This document shows positions 5,802 through 14,760 of a stretch of DNA of 16,714 nucleotides, piece after piece. The notes beneath the pieces were generated by a model. The model searched no databases. It was given only the letters and a program-made list of their open reading frames with translations, and had not been told where the DNA came from. The stretch spans positions 1 to 16,714 of the forward strand of contig CAMLDW010000047.1 in the NCBI GenBank assembly GCA_946479035.1. The letters run 5' to 3'. How positions within the stretch are numbered: the first letter of the stretch is position 1; each line of letters begins with the position of its first letter. The translations under genes and the position numbers were made by a program. This DNA comes from an uncultured Chthonomonadaceae bacterium. GTDB taxonomy: Bacteria > Armatimonadota > Fimbriimonadia > Fimbriimonadales > Fimbriimonadaceae.

Positions 5802-7163
5802 ATGAAAATGGCTAGACGCACCGCACTCGTACTCATATCTTTGTCCATAGTCGCATCCTCCGCACTGGCTCAAAAACCCGCGCCGGGAACCGTTCACTTG
5901 ACCACTAGGCTCGAGTTCTGCAAGCTCAGGAACCCGGACGGGACCGTGTCCAACGTCAGCGGAGTGCCCATAAACGTCACGATCACCCCGATTACGGCAG
6001 ACACGTACAAGGCTCGCACCGCCACGTTGCGCCCGCCCGCCCCGTTTGCAGAGCTCACCCTCGGCGTCAGTGCCAAACCTGCCTTCTTGCCCGCAAACGA
6101 GACGGTCTACAAGAACGACCTCGGCAGCAACTTCGTGGCAGAAGAGGGGAACAGCTGCCTCGACGACATGACCCTTACGGCCGGAGCGGACAACAAGGCG
6201 TGGAAGATCGTCACATTTGGCGTCCACCTCGCCACGACGAGCCGCACGGGCAAGTTCCTCGTCCGGTGGATCGGCTGGGAGACCTACACGACGGGCCGGG
6301 GCGCCGGCGTCTCTGCGTTCGACGACCAGCTGTTTGACGCAGGCTTTTACCTGCAGCGCGGCCAGTTCGCGCCTGAGAGCGACACGTTCCTTCTGACCGT
6401 GGATCTGACGGCCAGTCCCATCTTCATCGTTCCGAACCAGACCTGCTACTTCGCTCAGCAGTACCGCGAGCCGCACGTGGTCGGCTCCCCTCCGGCCGAG
6501 GACGGCGAGGGCCAGTTCACATCGACCTGGAACGTGTTCTCAAACCAGGGGCCGCAGGTCGGCGGTAGCGAAGACCTCTTCTGGTTCGACGACCCCCAGC
6601 CCGACGGGGTCTACGACGAAACCGAGGTCGACAACTTCGGCACCGAAAACCCTGGCGCCGGCAACTTCTTTTTCGAGATCGCAGTTGCTTCGACCAACAC
6701 CCAAGACCTCAATCCGATCAGCTTCCAATGGCTGCGGGGTCAGGCGGTCAGCGGGACGCTGGGCAGCCTCTGGTTCGACGACCAAAGCTACCTAGTGGGG
6801 AGGAAGTTCTTCGTGCTCAATGCGGCCGAGGCACCGATCCAACTTGTCACGGAGACGTTCTCACCGACCCAGGCGATCACGTCGCTCCGGATCGACGTCG
6901 ATGCGAAAGTGAGCACGTCCGGACTCGGCATGAAGATCGAGCTGTACAACTTCACGACTAACCAGTACGTGCAGGTGTACAACGCCGCCGCCTCGACGAG
7001 CGATCTGCGCGGTATAGGCTTTGCCGCCAACCCGTCCCAGTTCGTCCAGTCCGGCACGAACACCATCCGTGCAAAGACGAGCTTCTATCAGATCGGCATC
7101 GTCCTCAATAATGGATGGACGGCCTCGGTCGACCAGGTTCAGTGGAAGGTGACGACCAGCTAG
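5802..7163 (+). CDS. Secreted beta-rich protein of unknown function
   Basis: From ATG 5802 the protein is 453 residues. It opens with a clear signal peptide: MKMARR, a hydrophobic run TALVLISLSIVA, then SSALA before QKPAP. The mature part is rich in Thr, Asn, Asp, aromatic residues and beta-strand patterns, with few cysteines and no membrane anchor, LPXTG or PEP-CTERM tail, so it is probably released or surface-associated. The last 120 residues (from about IQLVTETFSP to the end) look like a separate beta-sandwich module containing IELYNFTTNQYVQVYN. From memory, similar C-terminal modules recur in secreted proteins of Armatimonadota; I could not verify this. A TTG at 5790 or ATG at 5808 are alternative starts. 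No enzymatic motif is recognisable. A long palindrome follows the stop. Confidence 0.75.
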   Translation: MKMARRTALVLISLSIVASSALAQKPAPGTVHLTTRLEFCKLRNPDGTVSNVSGVPINVTITPITADTYKARTATLRPPAPFAELTLGVSAKPAFLPANETVYKNDLGSNFVAEEGNSCLDDMTLTAGADNKAWKIVTFGVHLATTSRTGKFLVRWIGWETYTTGRGAGVSAFDDQLFDAGFYLQRGQFAPESDTFLLTVDLTASPIFIVPNQTCYFAQQYREPHVVGSPPAEDGEGQFTSTWNVFSNQGPQVGGSEDLFWFDDPQPDGVYDETEVDNFGTENPGAGNFFFEIAVASTNTQDLNPISFQWLRGQAVSGTLGSLWFDDQSYLVGRKFFVLNAAEAPIQLVTETFSPTQAITSLRIDVDAKVSTSGLGMKIELYNFTTNQYVQVYNAAASTSDLRGIGFAANPSQFVQSGTNTIRAKTSFYQIGIVLNNGWTASVDQVQWKVTTS

Positions 7164-7180
7164 CCTTCGAGAAAGACAAA

Positions 7181-7212
7181 CCGGGGCGGCGCCCGATCGG
7201 GCGCCGCCCCGG
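7181..7212. terminator. Bidirectional terminator, 32-bp perfect palindrome
   Basis: CCGGGGCGGCGCCCGA is followed directly by its exact reverse complement, giving a 16-bp stem in the 69-base gap between two convergent genes. On the minus strand it is followed by TTTGTCTTTCTC, a T-rich tail suited to ending the citrate synthase transcript. The plus-strand tail CTCGTGTTAAG is weaker. Confidence 0.85.
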
Positions 7213-7232
7213 CTCGTGTTAAGCCCGAACGC

Positions 7233-8375
7233 TCAGCGCTTGTCCATCGGCACGAACGCCAGCCCGTGCGGGCCCTCGTAGATGCACGAAGGCCGGATGA
7301 GCCGGTTGTTCGCGAGCTGCTCTAGCACGTGCGCTGACCACCCGCTCACCCGCGCGATCACGAAGATCGGCGTGTAGAGGTCGACCGGGATCCCCAAGGC
7401 GTAGTACGCGTACGCGGCGGGGAAGTCCACGTTCGGGTAGATCCCCTTCTCCGTCTCCATCACCCGCTCCAGGATGTCCGCGATCTGCGACCACTTCTGC
7501 ATCCCCTTCTTCTCGCACAGCTCCTTGCCGATCTTGGTCATGTAGATCGCACGCGGGTCGCGCTTCTTGTACTCGCGGTGACCGAAACCCATGATCTTCT
7601 TCTTGGTCGCCAGCGCGTCCCTGATCCACGCCTCCGCCTTGTCGGGCGTGCCGATCTCCTGCAGCATCTTCATCGCCTCCTCGTTAGCACCGCCGTGCAG
7701 CGGGCCGCGCAGGGTGCCGATCCCGCTCACGATTCCGCTGTAGATGTCGCTCAGCGTCGCGACCGTCACGCGGCAGGCGAACGTCGAAGCGTTAAAGCCG
7801 TGCTCGGCGTAGAGCGTCAGCGAGGAGTCGAGCACGTGCGCCGTCTCCGCGTCCGGCTCCTTCCCACTCATCAAGTAGAGGAAGTTCTGCGCGACCGTGT
7901 GCTCCTTCTTGGGCGCGAGCGGCTCCTGGCCGGTCCTGATCCGGTGGCCGTTCCCCACGATCGTGCTCGCCTTCGCCACGATCCGCACCGCCTTGCGAAG
8001 GTTGGCCGCCTGGTCGCTGGCTGGCGCAGCGTAATCCGGGTCGAACGGCGCCGCGACGGCAAAACCGACCTTGGCGATGTCCATCGGGTGCGTCCCTTTG
8101 GGCAGTTGCTTGAGCGCCGTGTACACCTGGTCCGGCACCGCGCGCTCATCGCAGAGCGCCTTCTTGAAACCGTCTAGCTCCGCCCGGTTCGGCAGCTTGC
8201 CGTAGAGCAGCAGGTGCGCCGTCTCCTCGAACGAGCCTTGGCTCGCCAGGTCGTGCACGTTGTAGCCGCGGTAGACGAGCGTGCTGGTCTCGCTGGTGAT
8301 GTCGGAGATCGACGTGACCCCGCCGATCACCCCTTCGAGTCCCGGGCTGTAGTTCGGATGCGTCGTCGCGCTCAT
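7233..8375 (-). CDS. Citrate synthase / 2-methylcitrate synthase
   Basis: This 380-residue protein is the short, Gram-positive or PrpC-like form of citrate synthase. The catalytic triad is visible: His227 in RGPLHGGANEEA, His266 in GFGHREYKKRDPRA and Asp317 in YPNVDFPAAYAYYALG. EHGFNAST near residue 191 is also conserved. It condenses acetyl-CoA or propionyl-CoA with oxaloacetate. The sequence alone does not settle which, but the upstream gene on the same strand encodes a 2-methylisocitrate lyase-like enzyme, which favours a methylcitrate role (prpC), perhaps with dual use in the TCA cycle. The ATG has a GGGAGAG Shine-Dalgarno and a leader of roughly 94 bases from the extended -10 box at 8476-8484, unlike most neighbours. 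It is terminated by the palindrome at 7181-7212. Confidence 0.93.
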   Translation of the reverse strand: MSATTHPNYSPGLEGVIGGVTSISDITSETSTLVYRGYNVHDLASQGSFEETAHLLLYGKLPNRAELDGFKKALCDERAVPDQVYTALKQLPKGTHPMDIAKVGFAVAAPFDPDYAAPASDQAANLRKAVRIVAKASTIVGNGHRIRTGQEPLAPKKEHTVAQNFLYLMSGKEPDAETAHVLDSSLTLYAEHGFNASTFACRVTVATLSDIYSGIVSGIGTLRGPLHGGANEEAMKMLQEIGTPDKAEAWIRDALATKKKIMGFGHREYKKRDPRAIYMTKIGKELCEKKGMQKWSQIADILERVMETEKGIYPNVDFPAAYAYYALGIPVDLYTPIFVIARVSGWSAHVLEQLANNRLIRPSCIYEGPHGLAFVPMDKR

Positions 8376-8475
8376 CTTTGTCTCTCCCGGCGCCTTGGCC
8401 GGACATGGGGTCGCTCAGGTCGGCTTCGCAGTCTGAACTCAAAGCCCAAGAAGGCTCCCCGCGCCTCCGAATCCG

Positions 8476-8484
8476 AGTCTACCA
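8476..8484 (-). promoter_or_regulatory. Extended -10 promoter of the citrate synthase gene
   Basis: On the minus strand this reads TGGTAGACT, a TGn-TANNNT extended -10. It lies in the 136-base gap after the lyase gene and would give a leader of about 94 bases that includes a small hairpin, AGCC-TTCTTG-GGCT. The synthase can therefore be expressed apart from the lyase. Confidence 0.4.
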
Positions 8485-8511
8485 GAGGGTTTTCTCGGCC
8501 GGGCCCGGGGC

Positions 8512-9396
8512 CTATCCACGGGTCCAATCCTTGCCCTTTTCCGTGTACTGCGGATATTCGATCCGTTCGTACAGCTCGTCGCGCGTCGCCATGCGGTCGA
8601 TCCACCCGGCCTGCGTCCCGGTCTTCACGAGGTCCGCATAAAGCGCATCCAGCGCCTTCAGTGTCACCCGCAGCGCCGTCACCGGGAAGATCACCATCTG
8701 GTACCCCATCTGCCCGAACCGCGCCGCAGGGATCAGCGGCGTCTTGCCGAACTCCGTCATGTTCGCCAGCAGCGGCACTCGCGAAACCGCCGCGCGGAAC
8801 CGCGCAAACTCCTCCTCGCTCGCCAGACCTTCCGGGAACACTGCGTCTGCCCCCGCTTCTACATAGGCCAAGGAACGCGACACCGCCGCGTCGAAACCCT
8901 CGACCCCTGCCGCGTCCGTCCGCGCGATCAAAACGAACGACGGGTCGCGCTTCGCCGAGACCGCCGCGCGCACCTTCGCGCACATCTCCTCGCATGGCAC
9001 CACCTCTTTGCCGTCCAAGTGCCCGCACCGCTTCGGCGAGACCTGGTCCTCGATGTGGATCCCCGCCGCGCCGGCCCGCTCGAACTCGATCACCGTCCGC
9101 ACCGCGTTCCACTCCGCCCCAAACCCCGTGTCAGCGTCGCTCACAACGGGCACCGGCGCGACCTGGCAAGCCTGCGCGACCACCGTGGACATCTCGCCCA
9201 GCGTCATCAGTGAGATGTCCGGCACTCCGAGCTGGGCGTTCGTCATCGCCCCGCCGCTCATGTACACGGCCTGCGCCCCGGCCTTGTACGCCGCCAGCGC
9301 CGAAAGAGCGTTGTACGCCCCCGGCAGCACCACGACCCCTTTCTCGAAGGCCGCGCGCAGCCTCGCGCCTGGAGATTCGAGCGGTGCGCGCAACAT
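8512..9396 (-). CDS. prpB: 2-methylisocitrate lyase-like (PrpB/ICL-PEP mutase family)
   Basis: This 294-residue TIM-barrel enzyme of the isocitrate lyase/PEP mutase superfamily is predicted to split 2-methylisocitrate into pyruvate and succinate, the last step of the methylcitrate cycle for propionyl-CoA. Visible motifs are YMSGGA near 45-50, the metal-binding SDADTGFG near 86-93 (Asp87 and Asp89), HIEDQ near 114-118, and the signature KRCGH at 122-126 with catalytic Cys124. Length matches the PrpB family. The start is supported by TATCCT seven bases before ATG and no Shine-Dalgarno, so it is probably leaderless. The citrate synthase follows on the same strand. PrpD is absent from the window, so 2-methylcitrate dehydration must be encoded elsewhere if this role is correct. 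Other superfamily reactions, such as oxaloacetate decarboxylation, are less likely given KRCGH. Confidence 0.88.
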   Translation of the reverse strand: MLRAPLESPGARLRAAFEKGVVVLPGAYNALSALAAYKAGAQAVYMSGGAMTNAQLGVPDISLMTLGEMSTVVAQACQVAPVPVVSDADTGFGAEWNAVRTVIEFERAGAAGIHIEDQVSPKRCGHLDGKEVVPCEEMCAKVRAAVSAKRDPSFVLIARTDAAGVEGFDAAVSRSLAYVEAGADAVFPEGLASEEEFARFRAAVSRVPLLANMTEFGKTPLIPAARFGQMGYQMVIFPVTALRVTLKALDALYADLVKTGTQAGWIDRMATRDELYERIEYPQYTEKGKDWTRG

Positions 9397-9403
9397 CCCG
9401 CGA

Positions 9404-9409
9404 AGGATA
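9404..9409 (-). promoter_or_regulatory. -10 box of the prpB-like gene
   Basis: TATCCT on the minus strand lies seven bases before the ATG, predicting a leaderless transcript. Confidence 0.45.
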
Positions 9410-9427
9410 CGCCAATTGCAACCTTAG

Positions 9428-9472
9428 GGAGGGTGCCGCGCTAGATTGTGGTGCTGGCCCCCAGGCCTGCTC
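9428..9472. repeat. Dispersed intergenic repeat, copy 1
   Basis: This stretch shares a long pattern with the end of the window (16600-16647): GGAGGGTGCCGC, six variable bases, ATTGTGGTGC, then GGCC-n4-GGCCTGC. It occupies the gap between the divergent prpB-like and rmuC genes. It contains a short CTGG/CCAG or GGCC/GGCC hairpin and no open frame of interest. Confidence 0.6.
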
Positions 9473-9591
9473 TTCCATGAGGAGGGCGCCGCTCCGTCGG
9501 CACCCAGCCCAATGGAGGGTCTTGGTCGCGATCGGGAGAACCCTGGCAAAAGCGCAGTGGTGCCTACAACCTCGCAAGGGGCAGACATTGC

Positions 9592-9597
9592 TATACT
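9592..9597 (+). promoter_or_regulatory. Extended -10 promoter of rmuC
   Basis: TATACT preceded by TGC (9589-9591) is a good extended -10 box. The seven bases between it and ATG 9605 leave no room for a Shine-Dalgarno, so the message should begin at or near the start codon. Confidence 0.6.
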
Positions 9598-9604
9598 AGT
9601 CTCG

Positions 9605-10906
9605 ATGGTGGAGGCTCTCCTTCTCGGACTGGGCGTAGTGCTCGGCGCGGTGATCGTGTACTTTGCGATCGTGCCCAAGCTCCAGGCAAAGGTTGCCGCA
9701 AACGAACAGGCAGTCTTGGAAAAGACGACGCTCGAAACGCAACTGAAGGAAAGGGAAAAGTCACACCTAGACCGCATCAAGGCCTATGAGGACGCTGAAA
9801 GGACGATGGAGGCCAAGTTCGATGCGATCTCGTTAAGGAACCTCACTGCGGCGCTCGAACAGCACCGCCGAATCGCCGGGGAAGACACAGACCAGCGCAA
9901 GAGAGCCATCGAGGAGATGCTCAAACCGTTCAAAGAACGGCTCCAAGAGCTCGACGGGCACAACCGCGAAATAGAGAAGACGCGCGCACAGGCGTACGGC
10001 GAGCTCTTAGATCAGGTCAAGTCCCTCGGCGAGCAGCAGACCGGACTGACCAAAGAGACCAACCGCCTCGTCCGTGCGTTGCAGGACCCGGGATCGGCCG
10101 GAAGCTGGGGCGAGATGGTCCTCGAGCGCGTCGTCGAGATGGCTGGCCTCCAAGAGCACTACACGTTCGACCAGCAGTCAACGTCCAAAGAAGAGGACGG
10201 CGACCAGCGACCGGACATGATCGTCAACCTTCCTGGCGGACGCACGCTGGTTATCGACTCGAAGGCCCCCATGCGCGCCTACATCGAGGGCCTCGAATCT
10301 AACAACGAAGAAACGCGGGACACGTTCTTCCGCACGCACGCGGGCAAGCTGTACGAGCACGCCAAGGAGCTCAAGCGTCGCGACTACTCGAAACGCGACG
10401 GTGCGCCCGACTTCACCGTCATGTTTATACCGAGCGAATCGGCGTTTCGCACCGCAGTCGAGCTCCGCCCTTCGCTAATCGAAGAGTCCATGGAGTGCAA
10501 CGTTGTCCTCGCGACACCCACCACTCTCTTGGCGCTCCTCCGCGCTGTCAATTACGGCTGGCGACAAGAGAGGCTCGCGCAGATGGCGGGAGAGGTTCAA
10601 AAGGACGCTGCGCGCCTCTATGACGCCCTCTCGACGCTCACAGACCATTACGTCAGGCTCGGAAAGTCGCTCAAGGGGGCCGGCGAAGCCTACAACGCGT
10701 TCGCGGGGTCGCTCGAGGGCCGGGTCCTGCCCGCCGCGAGAAGGTTCAAGGACCACGGAGTCCCGTCGAACAAGGAAATGGCCGCGATCGATCTCATTGA
10801 CTTTCACGCCCGACCACTGCAGAGCGAAGAGATCTCTGGAAAAGGAGCCCTTCCGTTCTACGAGCACGACCTCGAACCGAGCTCCGAGTCGAACAGCATC
10901 GAATGA
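9605..10906 (+). CDS. rmuC: RmuC-family DNA recombination protein
   Basis: This 433-residue protein has an N-terminal membrane anchor (about residues 3-24, LLLGLGVVLGAVIVYFAIV), a long charged coiled-coil at about 27-150, and the RmuC nuclease-like core at about 155-380. Core motifs seen are GSWGEMVLERVVEMAGL, RPDMIVNLPGGRTLVIDSKAP (the PD-(D/E)XK-type segment) and FIPSESAFRTAVE followed by VVLATPTTLLALLRAVNYGW. RmuC proteins limit inversions at short inverted repeats in Escherichia coli, but their biochemical activity is not well defined. The open frame extends upstream to 9446, but that extension covers the dispersed repeat. ATG 9605, directly behind the TATACT box and starting the membrane helix, is clearly the right start. 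The acidic tail ends SSESNSIE. Confidence 0.93.
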   Translation: MVEALLLGLGVVLGAVIVYFAIVPKLQAKVAANEQAVLEKTTLETQLKEREKSHLDRIKAYEDAERTMEAKFDAISLRNLTAALEQHRRIAGEDTDQRKRAIEEMLKPFKERLQELDGHNREIEKTRAQAYGELLDQVKSLGEQQTGLTKETNRLVRALQDPGSAGSWGEMVLERVVEMAGLQEHYTFDQQSTSKEEDGDQRPDMIVNLPGGRTLVIDSKAPMRAYIEGLESNNEETRDTFFRTHAGKLYEHAKELKRRDYSKRDGAPDFTVMFIPSESAFRTAVELRPSLIEESMECNVVLATPTTLLALLRAVNYGWRQERLAQMAGEVQKDAARLYDALSTLTDHYVRLGKSLKGAGEAYNAFAGSLEGRVLPAARRFKDHGVPSNKEMAAIDLIDFHARPLQSEEISGKGALPFYEHDLEPSSESNSIE

Positions 10907-11000
10907 GCCCGAAGAGCGTCAAGCTCAAAACTCGGAATGTGGCTCCGGCGGCAAGAATCACTGGACCGGATCTGGCCGTCTGAGAACTGGTAGGTCAGGG

Positions 11001-11816
11001 ATGATCGTTGCCCTAGCGCTGCTTGCCGCAAGCGCCTCGACGGACACGGCCGCGAATCTGCGCGCCTTCGTGGACCTGGCTCGAAAGCAACACGGGCTCC
11101 CACCAATTCACCAAAACGCCGCGCTACAAGGTGCGGCCGAGGCGCACATCGCCTATATGCGCGACAACCGCGTCTTTGGCCACGCGGAACAGCCCGGATG
11201 CAGGGGCTTTACGGGCCGCACGCCGGGCGACCGGGCGTTCGCCTTCGGCTACAGGGGCGGGAACGGCGAGGTCCTCTCAGAATCGAGCCTTGGGCTCGAC
11301 GACGCGCTCGCCGAGCTCTTCGCCGCGCCATATCACCGAGCGATGTTCCTCCAGCCGATCAGCCCCGACTTCGGCGCTGCATCTCTTGAAGGTTCGGTGT
11401 GCATCAAGTTCGGCGGGCCGACCGGAAACGGCACCGTCGTTTCCCCGCCGAACAATGCGAAGGACGTTCCGACCACGTGGGACGGCACAGAGACGCCAGA
11501 CCCGCTCCGCAGCCAAAACGTGGACGGCCCGTTCGGTTATCCCGTCATCGTAGTGTTTTTCGGCTCCGACGCTGATCGCTTGCGCCTCTCGCGGGCAGCA
11601 ATGCGCGACGCAAACGGCAGGGAAGTCGCGGCCTACGTCCTCCACCCCGGCAACGACAGGCTTTCGAAAGGGCTGGTCACGCTCGTCCCGGCAAAGCCGC
11701 TCGCAAGGTCCGCGGTCTATTCCGTCAGGATCGAGTACGCGAACGCCTCCGGCAAACATGTGCTCGCATGGAGCTTCAAGACCGCGAACTGGCGACGACT
11801 TGCCGCCGCTCCATAA
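11001..11816 (+). CDS. CAP (SCP/PR1-like) domain protein
   Basis: From ATG 11001 this is a 271-residue protein. A short hydrophobic N-terminus (MIVALALLAASAS) suggests export, although it lacks the usual positive n-region, so the cleavage or the exact start is uncertain. Residues of about 20-130 form a bacterial CAP domain: the leading helix LRAFVDLARKQHGLPPI, then AEAHIAYMRDNRVFGH and YHRAMFLQP, which matches the HR-motif end of the fold. The rest is a beta-rich Ig-like domain beginning VVSPPNNAKDVPTTWDG and ending VLAWSFKT, a pairing I recognise from extracytoplasmic CAP proteins. Function is unknown; bacterial CAP proteins are mostly secreted. It lies 94 bases after rmuC and 16 bases before the aminotransferase-like gene, and may be cotranscribed with either. 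Confidence in the start is moderate. Confidence 0.8.
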   Translation: MIVALALLAASASTDTAANLRAFVDLARKQHGLPPIHQNAALQGAAEAHIAYMRDNRVFGHAEQPGCRGFTGRTPGDRAFAFGYRGGNGEVLSESSLGLDDALAELFAAPYHRAMFLQPISPDFGAASLEGSVCIKFGGPTGNGTVVSPPNNAKDVPTTWDGTETPDPLRSQNVDGPFGYPVIVVFFGSDADRLRLSRAAMRDANGREVAAYVLHPGNDRLSKGLVTLVPAKPLARSAVYSVRIEYANASGKHVLAWSFKTANWRRLAAAP

Positions 11817-11818
11817 AG

Positions 11819-11824
11819 TAACCT
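11819..11824 (+). promoter_or_regulatory. Possible -10 box of the kbl-like gene
   Basis: TAACCT lies eight bases before ATG 11833, overlapping the 16-base gap after the CAP gene. It fits the leaderless pattern of neighbouring genes. Read-through from the CAP gene is also possible. Confidence 0.35.
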
Positions 11825-11832
11825 TAGGCCAG

Positions 11833-13038
<1,206 letters not shown>

Positions 13039-13041
13039 CCC

Positions 13042-13704
13042 TTAGTTGCCCTGGACCAGCTTCGCCCGCACAGCCTTCATCGCCGCCTCGGTGCGGCTGT
13101 TCACTTGCAGCGCCTTCAAAATGTTGCTCACGTGGTTCTTGACCGTCTTCTCGGCGATCGAAAGGTGCCCCGCGATCTCCTTGTTGCGCATCCCCTTCGC
13201 GATCAGCTCCAGGATCTCCGTCTCGCGGTCGCTCAGCACATAGAGCTCTGCGTCGTCCGAGTCGTCGTCGTCCTTCACGCGCCTAAAGTCGTCGATCACC
13301 TTCGTCGCGATCTTCGGCGTCACCTTCGCCTCGCCCCGGTGCGCCAAGCGGATCGCGTCCACCACGTCCTGCGGCGTCGAAGTCTTGAGCAGATAGCCGA
13401 GCGCCCCGGCGCGGAACGCTTCAAAGACCGTCTCGTCCTCCTCGTTCACCGTCAGCACGACGATCGCGATGTCCTTCTCCTTCCGCAGCACCCGCCGTAT
13501 CAGCTCCAGCCCGTCCATGCGCGGCATGTTGATGTCCGTCAGCAAGACGTCGGGCGGGTCCTTCTCGCAGGCCTCCAGCGCCTCCTGCCCGTCCCCGCAT
13601 GCGGCCAGGAGCTGGCACTCGGGCATGAGCGTCAGCGTGCGTTGGATCGCGTTGCGGTATGCGGGCTCGTCTTCGGCGATCACGACTCGAATGGTCGAGG
13701 ACAT
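13042..13704 (-). CDS. NarL/FixJ-family response regulator, orphan
   Basis: This 220-residue two-domain regulator has an N-terminal receiver at about residues 5-120, with acidic pair Glu11/Asp12, phospho-acceptor Asp57 in LLTDINMPRMDG, Thr85 and Lys107 in GYLLKTSTP. An acidic linker (KDDDDSDD, about 143-150) leads to a LuxR-type helix-turn-helix at about 155-215, with LSDRETEILELIAKGMRNKEIA and TVKNHVSNILKALQV-type spacing. All phosphorylation residues are present, so it should respond to a histidine kinase, but no kinase gene is nearby. Targets are unknown. A perfect TATAAT box (13712-13717) lies seven bases before the ATG, which again implies a leaderless transcript. It diverges from the ABC ATPase gene across 58 bases and converges tightly with kbl. 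Confidence 0.93.
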   Translation of the reverse strand: MSSTIRVVIAEDEPAYRNAIQRTLTLMPECQLLAACGDGQEALEACEKDPPDVLLTDINMPRMDGLELIRRVLRKEKDIAIVVLTVNEEDETVFEAFRAGALGYLLKTSTPQDVVDAIRLAHRGEAKVTPKIATKVIDDFRRVKDDDDSDDAELYVLSDRETEILELIAKGMRNKEIAGHLSIAEKTVKNHVSNILKALQVNSRTEAAMKAVRAKLVQGN

Positions 13705-13711
13705 CGCGCCG

Positions 13712-13717
13712 ATTATA
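13712..13717 (-). promoter_or_regulatory. Consensus -10 box of the response-regulator gene
   Basis: On the minus strand this is TATAAT, an exact consensus, seven bases before the start codon. No strong -35 is evident. Confidence 0.6.
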
Positions 13718-13747
13718 CTTCCAGCCCCGTTTTGAACCTGGTTCGGC

Positions 13748-13753
13748 CATAAT
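13748..13753 (+). promoter_or_regulatory. Possible -10 box of the ABC ATPase gene
   Basis: CATAAT is nine bases before ATG 13763. TTGAAC at 13732-13737 is too close (10-base spacing) to be its -35. Confidence 0.35.
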
Positions 13754-13762
13754 CAAGCCGGA

Positions 13763-14716
13763 ATGAGCCTTCTCGAGGTCAAGGGGCTGCACGTCAGGAT
13801 CGGCGACGCTCACATCCTGCGCGGCGTCTCCTTCCACGTCGAACCGGGTGAGACCCTCGGCGTCGTCGGCGAATCGGGCTGTGGCAAGACCATGACCGGA
13901 CTCGCGCTCATGGGCATGCTCCCGCGCGGCGCCGTCGTCTCGCAGGGCGAGGTCCTCTTCGAAGGGCGGGACCTCACAAAGCTCCGCCCGCGCGATTGGC
14001 TCGACGTGCGCGGGCAGGAGATCTCGATGGTCATGCAGGACCCGTTCACCTCGCTCAACCCGATGATGCGCGTCGGCCACCAGATCGCGGAGGTCTACCA
14101 GCTCCACCAAGGCATGGATCGCGGCGCTGCGCGTCGGCTGGCCGTCGAGATGATCGACAAGGTCGGCGTGCCCGCGCCGGAAGACTCCGCGCGCAAGTAC
14201 CCGCACCAGATGAGCGGCGGCCAAAGGCAGCGCATCGTCATCGCGATCGCCTTCGCCTCGCGCCCAAAGCTGCTCATCGCCGACGAGCCGACCACCGCGC
14301 TCGACGTCACGCTGCAAGCGCAGATCCTGCACCTCCTGCGCGACCTGCAAAAAGAGGTCGGCACGGCGGTCGTGCTCATCTCCCACGACATCGGCGTCAT
14401 CGGCTCGCTCGCAGACCGCATCGCGGTCTATTACGCCGGGCAGGTCGTCGAGACCGGCTCGGGCACGCAAGTGCTGCACGCGCCGCGGCACCCGTACACG
14501 GTGGCGCTGATGGCCGCGCTGCCCACGGTCGGTGCAAGGCGCCTCGCGGCGATCGGCGGCCAGCCCCCGAGCCTCACCTCCAAGATCGAAGGCTGCGCCT
14601 TCGCCCCGCGCTGCCCCAGCCGCTTTAGCAAGTGCGACGAAGAGCCCGCGCTCTTCGAGGTCGGCGACGGCCAAGCCTCGGCGTGCTGGCTTGTCAAACA
14701 GACGGCTGACCGTTAA
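13763..14716 (+). CDS. Opp/Dpp-type ABC transporter ATP-binding protein
   Basis: This 317-residue nucleotide-binding subunit has all working motifs: Walker A GESGCGKT at 36-43, Q-loop QDPFTSLNP near 93-101, signature MSGGQRQRI near 153-161, Walker [13 protein letters not shown] near 173-184 and H-loop SHD near 205-207. After about residue 240 comes the C-terminal oligopeptide/dipeptide extension ([12 protein letters not shown] and [17 protein letters not shown]), which contains the four cysteines that can hold an iron-sulfur cluster in OppD/DppD-like proteins. It should energise import of peptides, nickel or similar solutes, but the permeases, binding protein and second ATPase (OppF type) are not adjacent, so the rest of the transporter must lie elsewhere. 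It is a single gene, convergent with the TetR gene. Confidence 0.93.
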   Translation: MSLLEVKGLHVRIGDAHILRGVSFHVEPGETLGVVGESGCGKTMTGLALMGMLPRGAVVSQGEVLFEGRDLTKLRPRDWLDVRGQEISMVMQDPFTSLNPMMRVGHQIAEVYQLHQGMDRGAARRLAVEMIDKVGVPAPEDSARKYPHQMSGGQRQRIVIAIAFASRPKLLIADEPTTALDVTLQAQILHLLRDLQKEVGTAVVLISHDIGVIGSLADRIAVYYAGQVVETGSGTQVLHAPRHPYTVALMAALPTVGARRLAAIGGQPPSLTSKIEGCAFAPRCPSRFSKCDEEPALFEVGDGQASACWLVKQTADR

Positions 14717-14727
14717 GCGGCCAGGAT

Positions 14728-14747
14728 TCCCCTCCCCTTGAGGGGAG
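14728..14747. terminator. C-rich hairpin between convergent genes
   Basis: CTCCCC-TTGA-GGGGAG (14732-14747) forms a perfect 6-bp stem, and an alternative TCCCCT/AGGGGA stem spans 14728-14746. It fills the 44-base gap between the ABC ATPase and TetR stops and could end both transcripts. It resembles the larger element at 15375-15402, so it may be a repeat-family member used as a terminator. Confidence 0.5.
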
Positions 14748-14760
14748 CGAGGAAGTCAAC

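Noticed and set aside
5570..5815. Open frame of 81 codons preceding the secreted-protein gene
   Set aside because: It overlaps the real start of the next gene in another frame, has no ribosome binding site or box in the expected place, and shows no protein-like pattern.
9446..9604. N-terminal extension of RmuC
   Set aside because: The extension reads through a dispersed repeat and places the membrane anchor in the middle of the protein. The TATACT box lies right before ATG 9605.
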